This document shows positions 1-8,656 of a DNA stretch of 64,000 nt, in pieces. Position 1 is the stretch's first letter. Each line of letters opens with the position of its first letter. Below the pieces are notes generated by a model. That model was given only the letters and a program-made list of their open reading frames with translations, was not told the DNA's origin and did no database searches. Source of the stretch: Enterobacteriaceae bacterium UBA7338 (GTDB taxonomy: Bacteria; Pseudomonadota; Gammaproteobacteria; Enterobacterales; Enterobacteriaceae); NCBI GenBank assembly GCA_002480085.1, contig DKPJ01000011.1:868604-932603 (forward strand), in the 5' to 3' direction. Both the position numbers and the translations under genes were made by a program.

Positions 1-1458
1 GGTGAGCCTCGCCTGGGCGAGATAGTCAGAGACCACCTTCGAGCCGGGTGCCAACGAGGCTTTGACCCACGGCTGACGTTTCAGCCCAAGCTCCACGGCT
101 TTTTTCGCCAGCAGCCCCGCCGCCATCAGCACGCTCGGGTTAGAGGTGTTGGTGCAGGAGGTAATGGCCGCGATGACCACCGCGCCGTCCGGCAGCTGAT
201 ATTGATGCCCGTTCAGCGTATACTCTACCGCCTGGCGATCTTTCTGGGCGTGGTTCAGCTCAAGCTCTGAGCTGGCGGCGAACGCTTTTGGGACTTCGCT
301 CAGCAGAACGCGGTCCTGAGGACGTTTCGGTCCGGCGACGCTGGCCTCTACATCCGCCATGTTAAGTTCGAGGGTGCTGGTGAAGACCGGCTCGTCGCCT
401 GGATTGCGCCACATCCCCTGCGCTTTGGTATAGGTCTCTACCAGCGCCACCTGCTCTTCGCTGCGGCCGCTCAGGCGCATGTAGTTGAGGGTGACGTCAT
501 CGATCGGGAAGAAGCCGCAGGTTGCGCCATACTCCGGCGCCATGTTAGCGATGGTCGCGCGATCCGCCAGCGGGAGGTGATCGAGTCCATCGCCGTAAAA
601 CTCGACGAATTTACCGACTACGCCGTGCTTGCGCAGCATCTGCGTCACGGTCAGCACCAGGTCGGTGGCGGTGATCCCTTCGTTAAGCTTGCCGGTGAGC
701 TTGAAGCCAACCACGTCAGGAATAAGCATGGATACCGGCTGGCCCAGCATCGCTGCTTCAGCCTCGATGCCGCCAACGCCCCAGCCCAGTACGCCGAGGC
801 CGTTAATCATGGTGGTGTGGGAGTCGGTGCCCACCAGCGTATCCGGATAGGCAACCCACTCTTTATCCTGTAGCTCGCTCCAGACCGCTTTTCCGAGATA
901 CTCAAGGTTTACCTGATGGCAAATACCCGTTCCCGGCGGTACCACGCTAAAGCGGCTGAAAGCCTGCTGGCCCCAGCGCAGAAACTGGTAGCGTTCGTGG
1001 TTACGCTCCATCTCCAGACGGACGTTCTCTTCAAAGGCATCATCGTCGCCGAAGTGATCCACGGTAACGGAGTGGTCGATCACCAGATCGACGGGAGAGA
1101 GAGGGTTAACTTTTGCGGTATCGCCGCCGAGGCGTTTAACTGCTTCGCGCATGGCGGCCAGGTCAACCACGGCCGGTACGCCGGTGAAGTCCTGCATCAG
1201 CACCCTTGCCGGGCGATAGGCGATTTCACGATCGGCGTGGGCGGACTGGAGCCACCCTGCCAGGGCACGAATATCCTCTTCGGTGACGGAATCCTCATCC
1301 TGCCAGCGCAGGAGGTTTTCCAGCAGTACTTTTAGTGACTTGGGCAAGCGGGAAACATCCCCAAGCGCCTTTGCGGCCAGCGGCAGACTGTAATAGTGCC
1401 AGGTTTTGTTCTCTGCCTGCAACGTGTCCTTACTGGCTTCGCGTAGGGTAGACGACAT
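1..1458 (-). CDS. acnA: Aconitate hydratase A, 5' part (gene runs off the window)
   Basis: This is the N-terminal 486 codons of a cytoplasmic [4Fe-4S] aconitase that interconverts citrate and isocitrate in the TCA cycle. The ATG at 1458 is preceded by a strong TAGGAGGAGC ribosome site, and the protein opens MSSTLREASKD as AcnA does. Codon 435 is the cysteine of ITSCTNTS, the first of three Fe-S ligands; the other two lie beyond the window edge. There is no frameshift in the visible part. In the family AcnA is the stationary-phase, iron- and oxidative-stress-tolerant enzyme. The leader carries two overlapping palindromes described separately. Identification is essentially certain; only the C-terminal half is missing, because the window ends. 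Confidence 0.97.
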   Translation of the reverse strand, partial: MSSTLREASKDTLQAENKTWHYYSLPLAAKALGDVSRLPKSLKVLLENLLRWQDEDSVTEEDIRALAGWLQSAHADREIAYRPARVLMQDFTGVPAVVDLAAMREAVKRLGGDTAKVNPLSPVDLVIDHSVTVDHFGDDDAFEENVRLEMERNHERYQFLRWGQQAFSRFSVVPPGTGICHQVNLEYLGKAVWSELQDKEWVAYPDTLVGTDSHTTMINGLGVLGWGVGGIEAEAAMLGQPVSMLIPDVVGFKLTGKLNEGITATDLVLTVTQMLRKHGVVGKFVEFYGDGLDHLPLADRATIANMAPEYGATCGFFPIDDVTLNYMRLSGRSEEQVALVETYTKAQGMWRNPGDEPVFTSTLELNMADVEASVAGPKRPQDRVLLSEVPKAFAASSELELNHAQKDRQAVEYTLNGHQYQLPDGAVVIAAITSCTNTSNPSVLMAAGLLAKKAVELGLKRQPWVKASLAPGSKVVSDYLAQARLT

Positions 1459-1482
1459 AAGCTCCTCCTAATACAGAGTATC

Positions 1483-1504
1483 GATACCCTGACTGGTATC
1501 AGGG
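1483..1504 (-). promoter_or_regulatory. Overlapping palindromes in the acnA leader
   Basis: GATACC (1483-1488) pairs with GGTATC (1495-1500), and CCCTGA (1487-1492) pairs with TCAGGG (1499-1504). The two 6-bp hairpins share bases, so they exclude each other. They lie about 25 to 45 bases upstream of the acnA start. The regulator, if any, cannot be named from the sequence. Confidence 0.4.
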
Positions 1505-1590
1505 TCTGTATTAAAGATAACACAAACATGTCGTAACGTTTTGATAACAACCCAAATCGCTAAATTCCACTCGTTTCTGGGTGCCAGATA

Positions 1591-1617
1591 GCAAAAAACC
1601 TCGCCGGAGCGAGGTTT
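1591..1617 (-). terminator. Rho-independent terminator after yciX
   Basis: A 9-bp perfect stem (1596-1604 with 1609-1617, loop CGGA) is followed on the minus strand by a run of six T. It lies 20 bases past the yciX stop codon and ahead of the acnA promoter region, so it should end the ymiA-yciX transcript. Confidence 0.85.
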
Positions 1618-1636
1618 CAAACGGACAGGATCACCG

Positions 1637-1804
1637 CTATTTTTTAGGCTTATCGTCAGCGAAAGAGTCGATAAACGCTTTCTGCGCCGCCGTGAGCTGC
1701 CAGCTGGCTGGGATCTGCACCGCCCTCTCGCGTTCACCCTGACGAGCATGTTTAGGGGACCGGCAGCGGTCCTGAACCGGATTTAACCGCTCGGTAGTGC
1801 CCAT
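1637..1804 (-). CDS. yciX: Small protein YciX, 55 aa
   Basis: A 55-residue, charged, cytoplasmic-looking protein (starts MGTTERLNPV, ends ADDKPKK) with no membrane segment. Length and position, directly after ymiA and before acnA, match the E. coli yciX I recall. It starts six bases after the ymiA stop codon, so translational coupling is likely, and it is followed at once by a clear terminator. The ymiA-yciX transcript is a known small-protein unit between cysB and acnA; no biochemical function is established. The call rests on length, synteny and the terminator rather than on a recognised domain. Confidence 0.7.
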   Translation of the reverse strand: MGTTERLNPVQDRCRSPKHARQGERERAVQIPASWQLTAAQKAFIDSFADDKPKK

Positions 1805-1808
1805 AGGC

Positions 1809-1937
1809 TTAACCCCAGAATTTCCAGATAATCAGCGCCACAATTGCCCAGAAGAAGGCCGAACCGAGAAAGACCGCCAGCCATGCTTTACGCTTCAGCG
1901 CCGGATCCCTTTGCGGTTCTTCACTTCCTGCAGGCAT
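1809..1937 (-). CDS. ymiA: Small single-pass membrane protein YmiA
   Basis: A 42-residue protein with a charged N-terminal half and one membrane helix (about residues 19-38, tryptophan- and phenylalanine-rich), ending IIWKFWG. It matches YmiA of E. coli in sequence pattern and place. The ATG at 1937 has a TGAGG ribosome site six bases upstream. The annotation style used in E. coli would instead begin at the in-frame GTG at 1949, giving 46 residues (opening MRLAMP), but that start has no visible ribosome site. The next gene, yciX, begins six bases after the stop. Its role is unknown; it is probably an inner-membrane small protein. Confidence 0.75.
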   Translation of the reverse strand: MPAGSEEPQRDPALKRKAWLAVFLGSAFFWAIVALIIWKFWG

Positions 1938-2156
1938 TGCTAACCTCACACAATCGACATCGCTTATCATATTGACACCGAACAATAGGTTTAAGTAATC
2001 ATCAGATAGGACAAATCCTAAAGAAACTTTAGCCTAAAATCCAGCGAATTTACGAATCATTTCGAGTGAAATATTCGATGTTATGATCGCGAAGAGACTA
2101 TTGTAGAAGGTAATTTGCGCTGCGCCACGTTAGCGACTACTTTTGTCGCCCCGCTG

Positions 2157-3131
2157 TTATTTTTCCGGCAGCTTAATGTCGTGGAACATCGCTTCGATAT
2201 CTTCGTTCGAACGCAGCGCGACGGCGGTATCCACAACGTCACGGGTAAGATGCGGCGCAAAGCGCTGGATAAAGTCATACATGTAGCTGCGCAGGAAGGT
2301 GCTGCGACGGAAACCAATTTTGGTTGTGCTGTGGCTAAACACGCCCTGCGCATCCAGCTTGACCAGGTCGGGATCGGAGATAGGATCCACCGCCATGCTG
2401 GCAATCACCCCTACCCCCAGCCCAAGGCGTACGTAGGTTTTGATCACGTCGGCATCGGTAGCGGTAAAGACGATGCGCGGCGTCAGCCCGGCACGGTTAA
2501 AAGCCGTATCCAGCTCGGAGCGGCCGGTAAAGCCAAAGGTGTAGGTGACCAGCGGGTACTGAGCCAGCTCTTCAATGCTCACCGACTGCTTGCCCGCCAG
2601 CGGATGGTCCGGGGTAACCACAATAGAGCGGTTCCAGTGGTAGCATGGCAGCATCACCAGATCGTCATAGAGATGCAGCGCTTCGGTGGCGATGGCAAAG
2701 TCGGCGTTGCCTTTGGATACCGCTTCGGCAATCTGCGTCGGCGATCCCTGGTGCATGTGCAGCGACACGCGCGGATAGCGCTCAATAAAGCCCTTGATCA
2801 CGTTGGGCAGCGCGTAGCGGGCCTGGGTATGGGTGGTCGCCACGTAGAGTGAACCCTTATCTGGCCAGGTGTGCTCCCCGGCAACCGATTTTATCGCCTC
2901 TACCTTAGAGAGGACCTCGCGGGCAATGCGGATGATCTCCTGACCGGCGGGCGTAACCTGAGTAAGATGCTTACCGCTGCGGGCAAAAATCTGGATCCCC
3001 AGCTCGTCCTCCAGCATACGAACCTGCTTACTGATCCCCGGCTGGGATGTGTAAAGCCCTTCGGCAGTAGATGAGACGTTAAGGTTATGGTTGACCACCT
3101 CAACAATATAGCGAAGCTGCTGTAGTTTCAT
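2157..3131 (-). CDS. cysB: LysR-type regulator of cysteine biosynthesis CysB
   Basis: A 324-aa LysR-family activator that turns on sulfate assimilation and cysteine genes when N-acetylserine is present, and represses its own gene. The N-terminal winged helix-turn-helix (about residues 19-40, with TSQPGISKQV) and the C-terminal effector domain (GKGSLYVATTHTQ-type opening, TFGFTGRSELD) are intact and nearly identical to E. coli CysB. I place the start at the ATG at 3131 (MKLQQLRYIVE), which gives the usual 324 residues; an in-frame start eight codons upstream adds a tail not seen in the family. It is monocistronic between ymiA and topA. Confidence 0.97.
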   Translation of the reverse strand: MKLQQLRYIVEVVNHNLNVSSTAEGLYTSQPGISKQVRMLEDELGIQIFARSGKHLTQVTPAGQEIIRIAREVLSKVEAIKSVAGEHTWPDKGSLYVATTHTQARYALPNVIKGFIERYPRVSLHMHQGSPTQIAEAVSKGNADFAIATEALHLYDDLVMLPCYHWNRSIVVTPDHPLAGKQSVSIEELAQYPLVTYTFGFTGRSELDTAFNRAGLTPRIVFTATDADVIKTYVRLGLGVGVIASMAVDPISDPDLVKLDAQGVFSHSTTKIGFRRSTFLRSYMYDFIQRFAPHLTRDVVDTAVALRSNEDIEAMFHDIKLPEK

Positions 3132-3259
3132 GACGGACCATCCGATTTTGCGCACACGACATCGTCTAAGACGATTTAATAATAAGAGAGGAATTAGCTA
3201 TAACCACTATATCATTTATATCTACAGTGTATAGATATCAACAAAAAATAATAATGTCG

Positions 3260-3290
3260 GTTATAAGAAAGGGCCGGATAACCGGCCCTT
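3260..3290 (-). terminator. Terminator hairpin downstream of topA
   Basis: Arms AAGGGCCGG (3269-3277) and CCGGCCCTT (3282-3290) form a 9-bp perfect stem with loop ATAA. On the minus strand it is followed by TTCTTATAA, a modest U-rich tract. It lies 19 bases past the topA stop. Confidence 0.7.
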
Positions 3291-3308
3291 CAGGAGGCTA
3301 CAGCTGGG

Positions 3309-5906
3309 TTATTTTTTTGCTTCTACCCATTTGCCATCGATAAAGAAAGCGGACCAGCCGGTGGCCTTGCCCTCTTTCTCAGAGGCAACGTACTGCTGCT
3401 TGGTCTTGCGGCTAAAGCGAACCATGGTCTTGTTGCCGGCAGGATCCTGCTGCGGTGCGTCGGCCAGATAGCGCAGCTTCTCCGGCAGGCGATCGCGGAA
3501 GCGGTACAGCTCTTCCACCAGCGGCGCACGGGTTTCACGCGATTTCGGGAAGGTGTTCGCCGCCAGGAAGACCCCGGCCGCACCGTCGCGCAGCACGAAG
3601 TAGGCGTCTGACTTCTCGCACGGCAGCTCCGGCAGCGGAACCGGATCTTCCTTCGGCGGTGCAACTTCGCCGTTGCGCAGGATCTTACGCGTATTTTTAC
3701 AGTCGTCGTTGGTGCAGGCCATGTACTTGCCGAAGCGCCCCATCTTCAGGTGCATTTCGGAGCCACACTTCTCGCACTCCACAATCGGGCCGTCGTAGCC
3801 TTTAATGCGGAACTCGCCCTCTTCGATCTCGTAGCCGTCGCAGGTGGGGTTGTTACCGCACACGTGCAGCTTGCGCTTCGGATCGATCAGGTAGCTGTCC
3901 ATCGCCGTGCCGCACTTCACGCAGCGGCGTTTCGCACGCAGGGCGTTGGTTTCGGCATCGTCACCCTCCAGCACGTTGAGAACCTCGTTCTCCGGTACCA
4001 GGTTGATGGTGGTTTTGCAGCGCTCTTTCGGCGGCAGCGCATAGCCTGAACAGCCGAGGAAGACGCCGGTGCTCGCCGTGCGGATCCCCATTTTCCGTCC
4101 GCAGGTCGGGCAGTCGATGCTGGTTAGCACCATCTGGTTCGGGCGCATGCCGCCCTCCTCCGGATCCTGCTCGGCCTTTGCCAGCTGCTCGGTGAAGTCG
4201 CTGAAGAAGTTGTCCAGCACGCCTTTCCATTCGGTTTCGTGGTTCGCCACCTGGTCGAGGCTGTTTTCCATCTGCGCGGTGAAGTCGTAGTTCATCAGCT
4301 CGCGGAAGTTCTCTTCCAGACGATCGGTAACGATCTCCCCCATCTTCTCCGCGTAGAAGCGACGGTTTTCCACCCGCACGTAGCCGCGATCCTGGATGGT
4401 TGAGATGATCGACGCATAGGTAGACGGGCGGCCAATGCCGCGTTTTTCCAGCTCTTTTACCAGCGAGGCCTCGCTAAAGCGCGCAGGCGGCTTGGTAAAG
4501 TGCTGCGCCGGGGTCAGCTCAATCAGCGACACGATGTCACCTTTATTGACCGGCGGCAGGGTGCGATCTTCATCGCCCTTGCGCAGCGCGGGCATCACTT
4601 TCGTCCAGCCGTCAAAGCGCAGCGTACGGCCACGCGCCTTCAGGCGGAACTCGCTCGCTTCCACGGTCAGCGTCGTCGAGTCGTACTGGGCTGGCGTCAT
4701 CTGGCAGGCCACGAACTGCCGCCAGATCAGCTGATAGAGCTTCTGGGCGTCGTTTTCCATATCCTTCAGCGATTCGGCCACCACCGCCACGTCAGAAGGA
4801 CGAATTGCTTCGTGCGCCTCCTGCGAGTTCTCTTTGCTGGTGTACTGGATCGCGCTCTCCGGCAGGTATTTCTTGCCAAAGTTATCGGTAATATAGCTGC
4901 GGGCCATGCTCACCGCGTCCTGGCTCAGGTTAGTTGAGTCGGTACGCATATAGGTGATGTAGCCTGCCTCATAGAGACGCTGGGCCATCATCATGGTTTT
5001 CTTCACGCCGAACCCGAGACGGGTGCTGGCCGCCTGCTGCAGCGTCGAGGTGATGAACGGCGCGCCAGGCTTGCTGCTGGTCGGCTTATCTTCCCGATCG
5101 ATAACCGTGTAGCGCGCCTTCTCCAGCAGGCTAACCGCCGACATGGTCTGCTCGCGGTTAACCGGACGGAACGGTTTGTCCTGCTGGTGCGTCACCTGCA
5201 GCGCCAGAGAGTCACCGGCCGGGGTCGCGACGTTGGCGTCTATTTCCCAGTACTCTTCCGGCACGAAGGCTTTGATCTCACGCTCGCGCTCCACCACCAG
5301 CCGCACGGCAACCGACTGCACGCGTCCGGCAGAGAGGCCACGGGCGATCTTTTTCCACAGCAGCGGTGAAACCATGTAACCCACAACGCGGTCCATAAAG
5401 CGACGCGCCTGCTGGGCGTTAACGCGGTCGATATTCAGCTCGCCCGGCTTTTCGAACGCCTGGCGGATGGCATTCTTGGTAATTTCGTTAAATACGACGC
5501 GGCTGTAGCGCGTCTCATCGCCCCCGATCACCTCCCGCAGGTGCCAGGCAATGGCTTCCCCTTCGCGGTCAAGGTCGGTTGCGAGATAGATATGATCGGC
5601 CTTTTCGGCCAGCGATTTCAGCTCAGAGACCACTTTCTCTTTGCCGGGGAGCACTTCATAGCGCGCGTCCCAGCCGTGCCATGGGTCAACGCCCATACGA
5701 TTGACAAGCGCGCCACGTTCATCCTTTTTGGGCTTCTTAGCCGTTTTGGTGGAGGCAGAGTCAGCGCTCTTTTTGGCGGCTGAGCCACTGGTCGGCAAAT
5801 CGCGGATATGACCGACGCTGGACTTAACCACGTAGTCACTACCCAGATACTTATTGATCGTTTTGGCTTTTGCCGGGGACTCAACGATAACGAGAGCTTT
5901 ACCCAT
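3309..5906 (-). CDS. topA: DNA topoisomerase I (omega protein)
   Basis: An 865-aa type IA topoisomerase that relaxes negative supercoils by single-strand breakage and passage. Visible parts are the N-terminal TOPRIM domain (ALVIVESPAKAKTI at the start; DLDREGEA near residue 110), the catalytic region with YITYMRTDST carrying the active tyrosine near residue 319, and a C-terminal part with several CxxC zinc pairs (CPTC, CVKC, CEKC) for single-strand binding. The start at 5906 (MGKALVIVES) gives the same length as E. coli TopA; an in-frame start two codons upstream is less likely. In the family transcription is supercoiling-sensitive with several promoters; the 399-bp region upstream is divergent with yciN. 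Confidence 0.98.
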   Translation of the reverse strand: MGKALVIVESPAKAKTINKYLGSDYVVKSSVGHIRDLPTSGSAAKKSADSASTKTAKKPKKDERGALVNRMGVDPWHGWDARYEVLPGKEKVVSELKSLAEKADHIYLATDLDREGEAIAWHLREVIGGDETRYSRVVFNEITKNAIRQAFEKPGELNIDRVNAQQARRFMDRVVGYMVSPLLWKKIARGLSAGRVQSVAVRLVVEREREIKAFVPEEYWEIDANVATPAGDSLALQVTHQQDKPFRPVNREQTMSAVSLLEKARYTVIDREDKPTSSKPGAPFITSTLQQAASTRLGFGVKKTMMMAQRLYEAGYITYMRTDSTNLSQDAVSMARSYITDNFGKKYLPESAIQYTSKENSQEAHEAIRPSDVAVVAESLKDMENDAQKLYQLIWRQFVACQMTPAQYDSTTLTVEASEFRLKARGRTLRFDGWTKVMPALRKGDEDRTLPPVNKGDIVSLIELTPAQHFTKPPARFSEASLVKELEKRGIGRPSTYASIISTIQDRGYVRVENRRFYAEKMGEIVTDRLEENFRELMNYDFTAQMENSLDQVANHETEWKGVLDNFFSDFTEQLAKAEQDPEEGGMRPNQMVLTSIDCPTCGRKMGIRTASTGVFLGCSGYALPPKERCKTTINLVPENEVLNVLEGDDAETNALRAKRRCVKCGTAMDSYLIDPKRKLHVCGNNPTCDGYEIEEGEFRIKGYDGPIVECEKCGSEMHLKMGRFGKYMACTNDDCKNTRKILRNGEVAPPKEDPVPLPELPCEKSDAYFVLRDGAAGVFLAANTFPKSRETRAPLVEELYRFRDRLPEKLRYLADAPQQDPAGNKTMVRFSRKTKQQYVASEKEGKATGWSAFFIDGKWVEAKK

Positions 5907-6305
5907 ATTCACCTTTACCTAATTTGATTCTTCCAGGAATACGCCGCACGTTGACTCACCATCCCCTGGCGACGTGCCTCAGATATAGCGGCGACGTCAC
6001 GGGATATCAACCCCTTTTCATAACCAGACGCTGAAATTCAGACTTCCAGGTGACTGAGTTAACAGGTTTTTCCGCGCCTGAGGGGATGAGAACGACGAAC
6101 TTAAGGTCGAATGTCAAGCAAATCTGTTGCCAGATTGACGAAAGCGCACACTCTACCTGATAAAATTTGTTAAGCAACTTTATTAGCATGCAAAAGTGGA
6201 TCGCGCCAACGGTCGGACGGGATAAAAGCCCTCTTGATAGCAGGGAAAATTTGCCCCATTTATCCCCCTGGACGTAGAATATCGGCACCGTTTAAGGAGG
6301 CAACT
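5907..6305. promoter_or_regulatory. Divergent topA / yciN control region, no gene
   Basis: This 399-bp stretch holds no convincing gene. On the minus strand TTGACA (complement of 6112-6117) resembles a -35 box for topA, and an AT-rich stretch around 6165-6190 could hold another promoter; E. coli topA is known to use several. An AAGGAGG ribosome site for yciN sits at its right end. Individual start sites cannot be assigned by eye. Confidence 0.5.
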
Positions 6306-6557
6306 ATGCAAGAGTCAGTTCAACCGATCGATCGTCAGTCACTGCTGGTGAAAGCGAATGAAATTATCCGTGAGCATGAGGATTATGTGCAGGGTATCGA
6401 AGCCACAAACGTCACCGAGCGTAACGGCGTGCTGATTTTCAGCGGCGACTATTTTCTTGATGAACAGGGCCTGCCTACGGCGAAAAGTACGGCGGTGTTT
6501 AATATGTTTAAACATCTTGCCCACGTACTGTCAGAAAAATATACGCTGGCTGAATAA
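6306..6557 (+). CDS. yciN: YciN family protein (DUF2498)
   Basis: An 83-aa soluble protein (MQESVQPIDRQSLLVKAN at the start) of the small YciN/DUF2498 family, which is largely restricted to enterobacteria and has no established activity. The ATG follows AAGGAGGCAACT, an excellent ribosome site, so I reject an in-frame start 24 codons upstream. It is transcribed alone, divergently from topA, and meets sohB tail to tail with a hairpin between them. No membrane segment or enzyme motif is visible. Confidence 0.9.
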   Translation: MQESVQPIDRQSLLVKANEIIREHEDYVQGIEATNVTERNGVLIFSGDYFLDEQGLPTAKSTAVFNMFKHLAHVLSEKYTLAE

Positions 6558-6560
6558 ACA

Positions 6561-6583
6561 GAGCGAGGCATTACGCCTCGCTC
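6561..6583. terminator. Shared hairpin between yciN and sohB
   Basis: GAGCGAGGC (6561-6569) pairs with GCCTCGCTC (6575-6583) over loop ATTAC. It lies between convergent genes and could end both transcripts, although neither side shows a long T run. Confidence 0.6.
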
Positions 6584-6598
6584 CTCCGTTACCGTTGT

Positions 6599-7645
6599 CT
6601 ACAGCAGCGGCTTTTCACCCCGCTGCCACCAGCGCAGCAGCAGCCGGTCAGCGCTCTCTGCCGCGCTGCTGGTAAAGCGATCCATTAATTTTTTGCGACG
6701 GGTGTAGCGAACGCCGATCACCTCGAACTCCTTGATCAGGCCAAGCAGCAGCTCGTCGCTGGTGCCCACTTCATCTACTAACCCCTTCTCCCGGGCCTGC
6801 ACGCCGTACCAGTGTTCACCGGTAGCCACGGATTCAATATCTAAGGAAGGACGCATCTGCTTAACGAAAGACTTAAAGAGATCGTGGGTCTCGTTCAGGC
6901 TTTCACGGAACTTCTGCCGTCCCTCTTCGGTGTTCTCCCCGAGCAGGGTCAACGTGCGCTTATATTGACCAGCGGTATGTAATTCAATATCAATATCTTT
7001 GCTTTTCAGAAAACGATTCAGGTTGGGGATCTGCGCCACAACGCCGATCGATCCCACAATGGCAAAGGGGGCGGCCACAATTTTATCCGCCACGCAGGCC
7101 ATCATATAGCCACCGCTGGCAGCCACTTTATCGACGGCGACGGTGAGCGGAATGTTCTTTTCGCGCAGGCGTTGCAGCTGGGACGATGCCAGGCCGTAGC
7201 CGTGAACGACGCCGCCGGGGCTTTCAAGACGCAGCACCACGCGATCTTCAGGCTTAGCCACGGTGAGCACGGCGGTGATCTCCTCCCGCAGGCTGCTGAC
7301 CTCATGGGCATCCATACTGCCTTTGAAATCGAGCACCCAGGCGCGCGCTTTGCTGGATGCAGCCGGTACGCCAAGCTTCGCGCTGGCCTTCGCCTCTTTG
7401 GACTCTTGCTTCACGCGCTTTTTCTGCGCCTTATGCCAAAGCTTCTGCCGGTGCGTATCGAGCAGGGAGACGGAAAGCTCCTCCTGCATCTCTTTATATT
7501 GCTCGCTCAGGTTTGTGACGCGTAGCTCCCCGCGCTGGCGTTTGCGCTGCGTCAGGTTAACGATAAGCATCGCCACGACGGCGATGGCAATCACCACCGT
7601 CACAATCTTGGCTAAAAACAGCCCGTATTCAGATAGTAATTCCAC
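6599..7645 (-). CDS. sohB: Inner-membrane S49 family peptidase SohB
   Basis: A 348-aa membrane-anchored serine peptidase of the signal-peptide-peptidase (S49) family; E. coli SohB is a multicopy suppressor of htrA loss. One N-terminal membrane helix (about residues 9-30) is followed by a charged stretch and the peptidase domain. VAASGGYMMACVAD carries the nucleophilic serine, and GQYKRTLTLLG carries the probable lysine base. The likely start is GTG at 7645 (VELLSEYG), which has GAGGTGG just upstream and gives the usual length; the open frame extends 85 codons further upstream but without family similarity. It is monocistronic and divergent from yciK. Confidence 0.93.
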   Translation of the reverse strand: MELLSEYGLFLAKIVTVVIAIAVVAMLIVNLTQRKRQRGELRVTNLSEQYKEMQEELSVSLLDTHRQKLWHKAQKKRVKQESKEAKASAKLGVPAASSKARAWVLDFKGSMDAHEVSSLREEITAVLTVAKPEDRVVLRLESPGGVVHGYGLASSQLQRLREKNIPLTVAVDKVAASGGYMMACVADKIVAAPFAIVGSIGVVAQIPNLNRFLKSKDIDIELHTAGQYKRTLTLLGENTEEGRQKFRESLNETHDLFKSFVKQMRPSLDIESVATGEHWYGVQAREKGLVDEVGTSDELLLGLIKEFEVIGVRYTRRKKLMDRFTSSAAESADRLLLRWWQRGEKPLL

Positions 7646-7894
7646 GCGTACCACCTCGGTTAAATCACTCAACGTAAAGGCCAGTGTACATGACCCCGCC
7701 CGCATCGTCTTCTGCCGTCGAGTGAAGTTAGGTGCCATCCTGCTGATTTTTTTACTCTGTAAGAACTTGAAAAGGTTCAAAGCACGAATGCGGGAGCTTG
7801 ACGATTGAATTAAGCGGCAGATTAAGGCATAAAGCCCACAAGACCCGATCCTGTGAAACGACGCCTGGATGAACGAGAGCGCAAAGGAGAAACC

Positions 7895-8656
7895 GTGCAC
7901 TACCAGCCAAAACGAGATTTATTAGAAAACCGCATTATTCTGGTGACCGGTGCCAGCGACGGTATTGGCCTTGAGGCCGCCCTGACCTACGCCCGCTACG
8001 GCGCAAAAACGATCCTGCTCGGCAGAAATGAAGAGAAACTGCGCGCCGCGGCCCAGCGCATTGAACAGCTGGGAGGTAAAACCGCCCGCTGGTATACGCT
8101 GGACTTAGCCACCTGCACGCCGGAGCAGTGCCAGCAGCTGGCCGCACAGATTGATGCTGCCGTTCCTCGCCTCGATGGCGTACTGCATAATGCCGGCATG
8201 CTGGGAGATATCTGCCCGATGGATGAGCAGAAGCCTGAGGTCTGGGAGCAGGTGATGCAGATCAACGTCAACGCCACCTTCTATTTAACCCAGGCGCTTC
8301 TTCCTTTATTACTCAAGTCGGAAGCTGGCTCGCTGGTGTTTACCTCCTCAAGCGTAGGCCGTCAGGGACGCGCCGGTTGGGGGGCCTATGCGGTCTCCAA
8401 ATTTGCCACCGAAGGCATGATGCAGGTGCTGGCCGAGGAGTATCAGAGCAAACACCTGCGGGTTAACTGCATCAATCCTGGCGGCACGCGGACAAAAATG
8501 CGCGCCAGTGCATTTCCGTCGGAGGACCCACAAAAATTAAAGACCCCGGCTGATATCATGCCGCTCTACCTATGGCTGATGGGTGATGACAGCCGTCGCA
8601 AAACCGGCATGAGCTTTGATGCTCAGCCTGGACGCAAACCGGGGATTGCACAATGA
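7895..8656 (+). CDS. yciK: Short-chain dehydrogenase/reductase family oxidoreductase YciK
   Basis: A 253-aa Rossmann-fold SDR protein of unknown substrate. The NAD(P)-binding TGASDGIG motif is near residue 20, NAG in the middle, and catalytic Tyr-x3-Lys lies in GAYAVSKFATEG. The start is GTG at 7895, with AAAGGAG seven bases before it, giving MHYQPKRDLL as in E. coli. The stop codon overlaps the btuR start (ATGA), which shows tight coupling of the two genes. The conserved pairing with a corrinoid enzyme is known in relatives, but a role in corrinoid metabolism is only inference. Confidence 0.93.
   Translation: MHYQPKRDLLENRIILVTGASDGIGLEAALTYARYGAKTILLGRNEEKLRAAAQRIEQLGGKTARWYTLDLATCTPEQCQQLAAQIDAAVPRLDGVLHNAGMLGDICPMDEQKPEVWEQVMQINVNATFYLTQALLPLLLKSEAGSLVFTSSSVGRQGRAGWGAYAVSKFATEGMMQVLAEEYQSKHLRVNCINPGGTRTKMRASAFPSEDPQKLKTPADIMPLYLWLMGDDSRRKTGMSFDAQPGRKPGIAQ

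Noticed and set aside
6007..6288. A 93-codon minus-strand frame upstream of topA
   Set aside because: No ribosome site or family; it lies in the topA promoter region and its composition is not coding-like.
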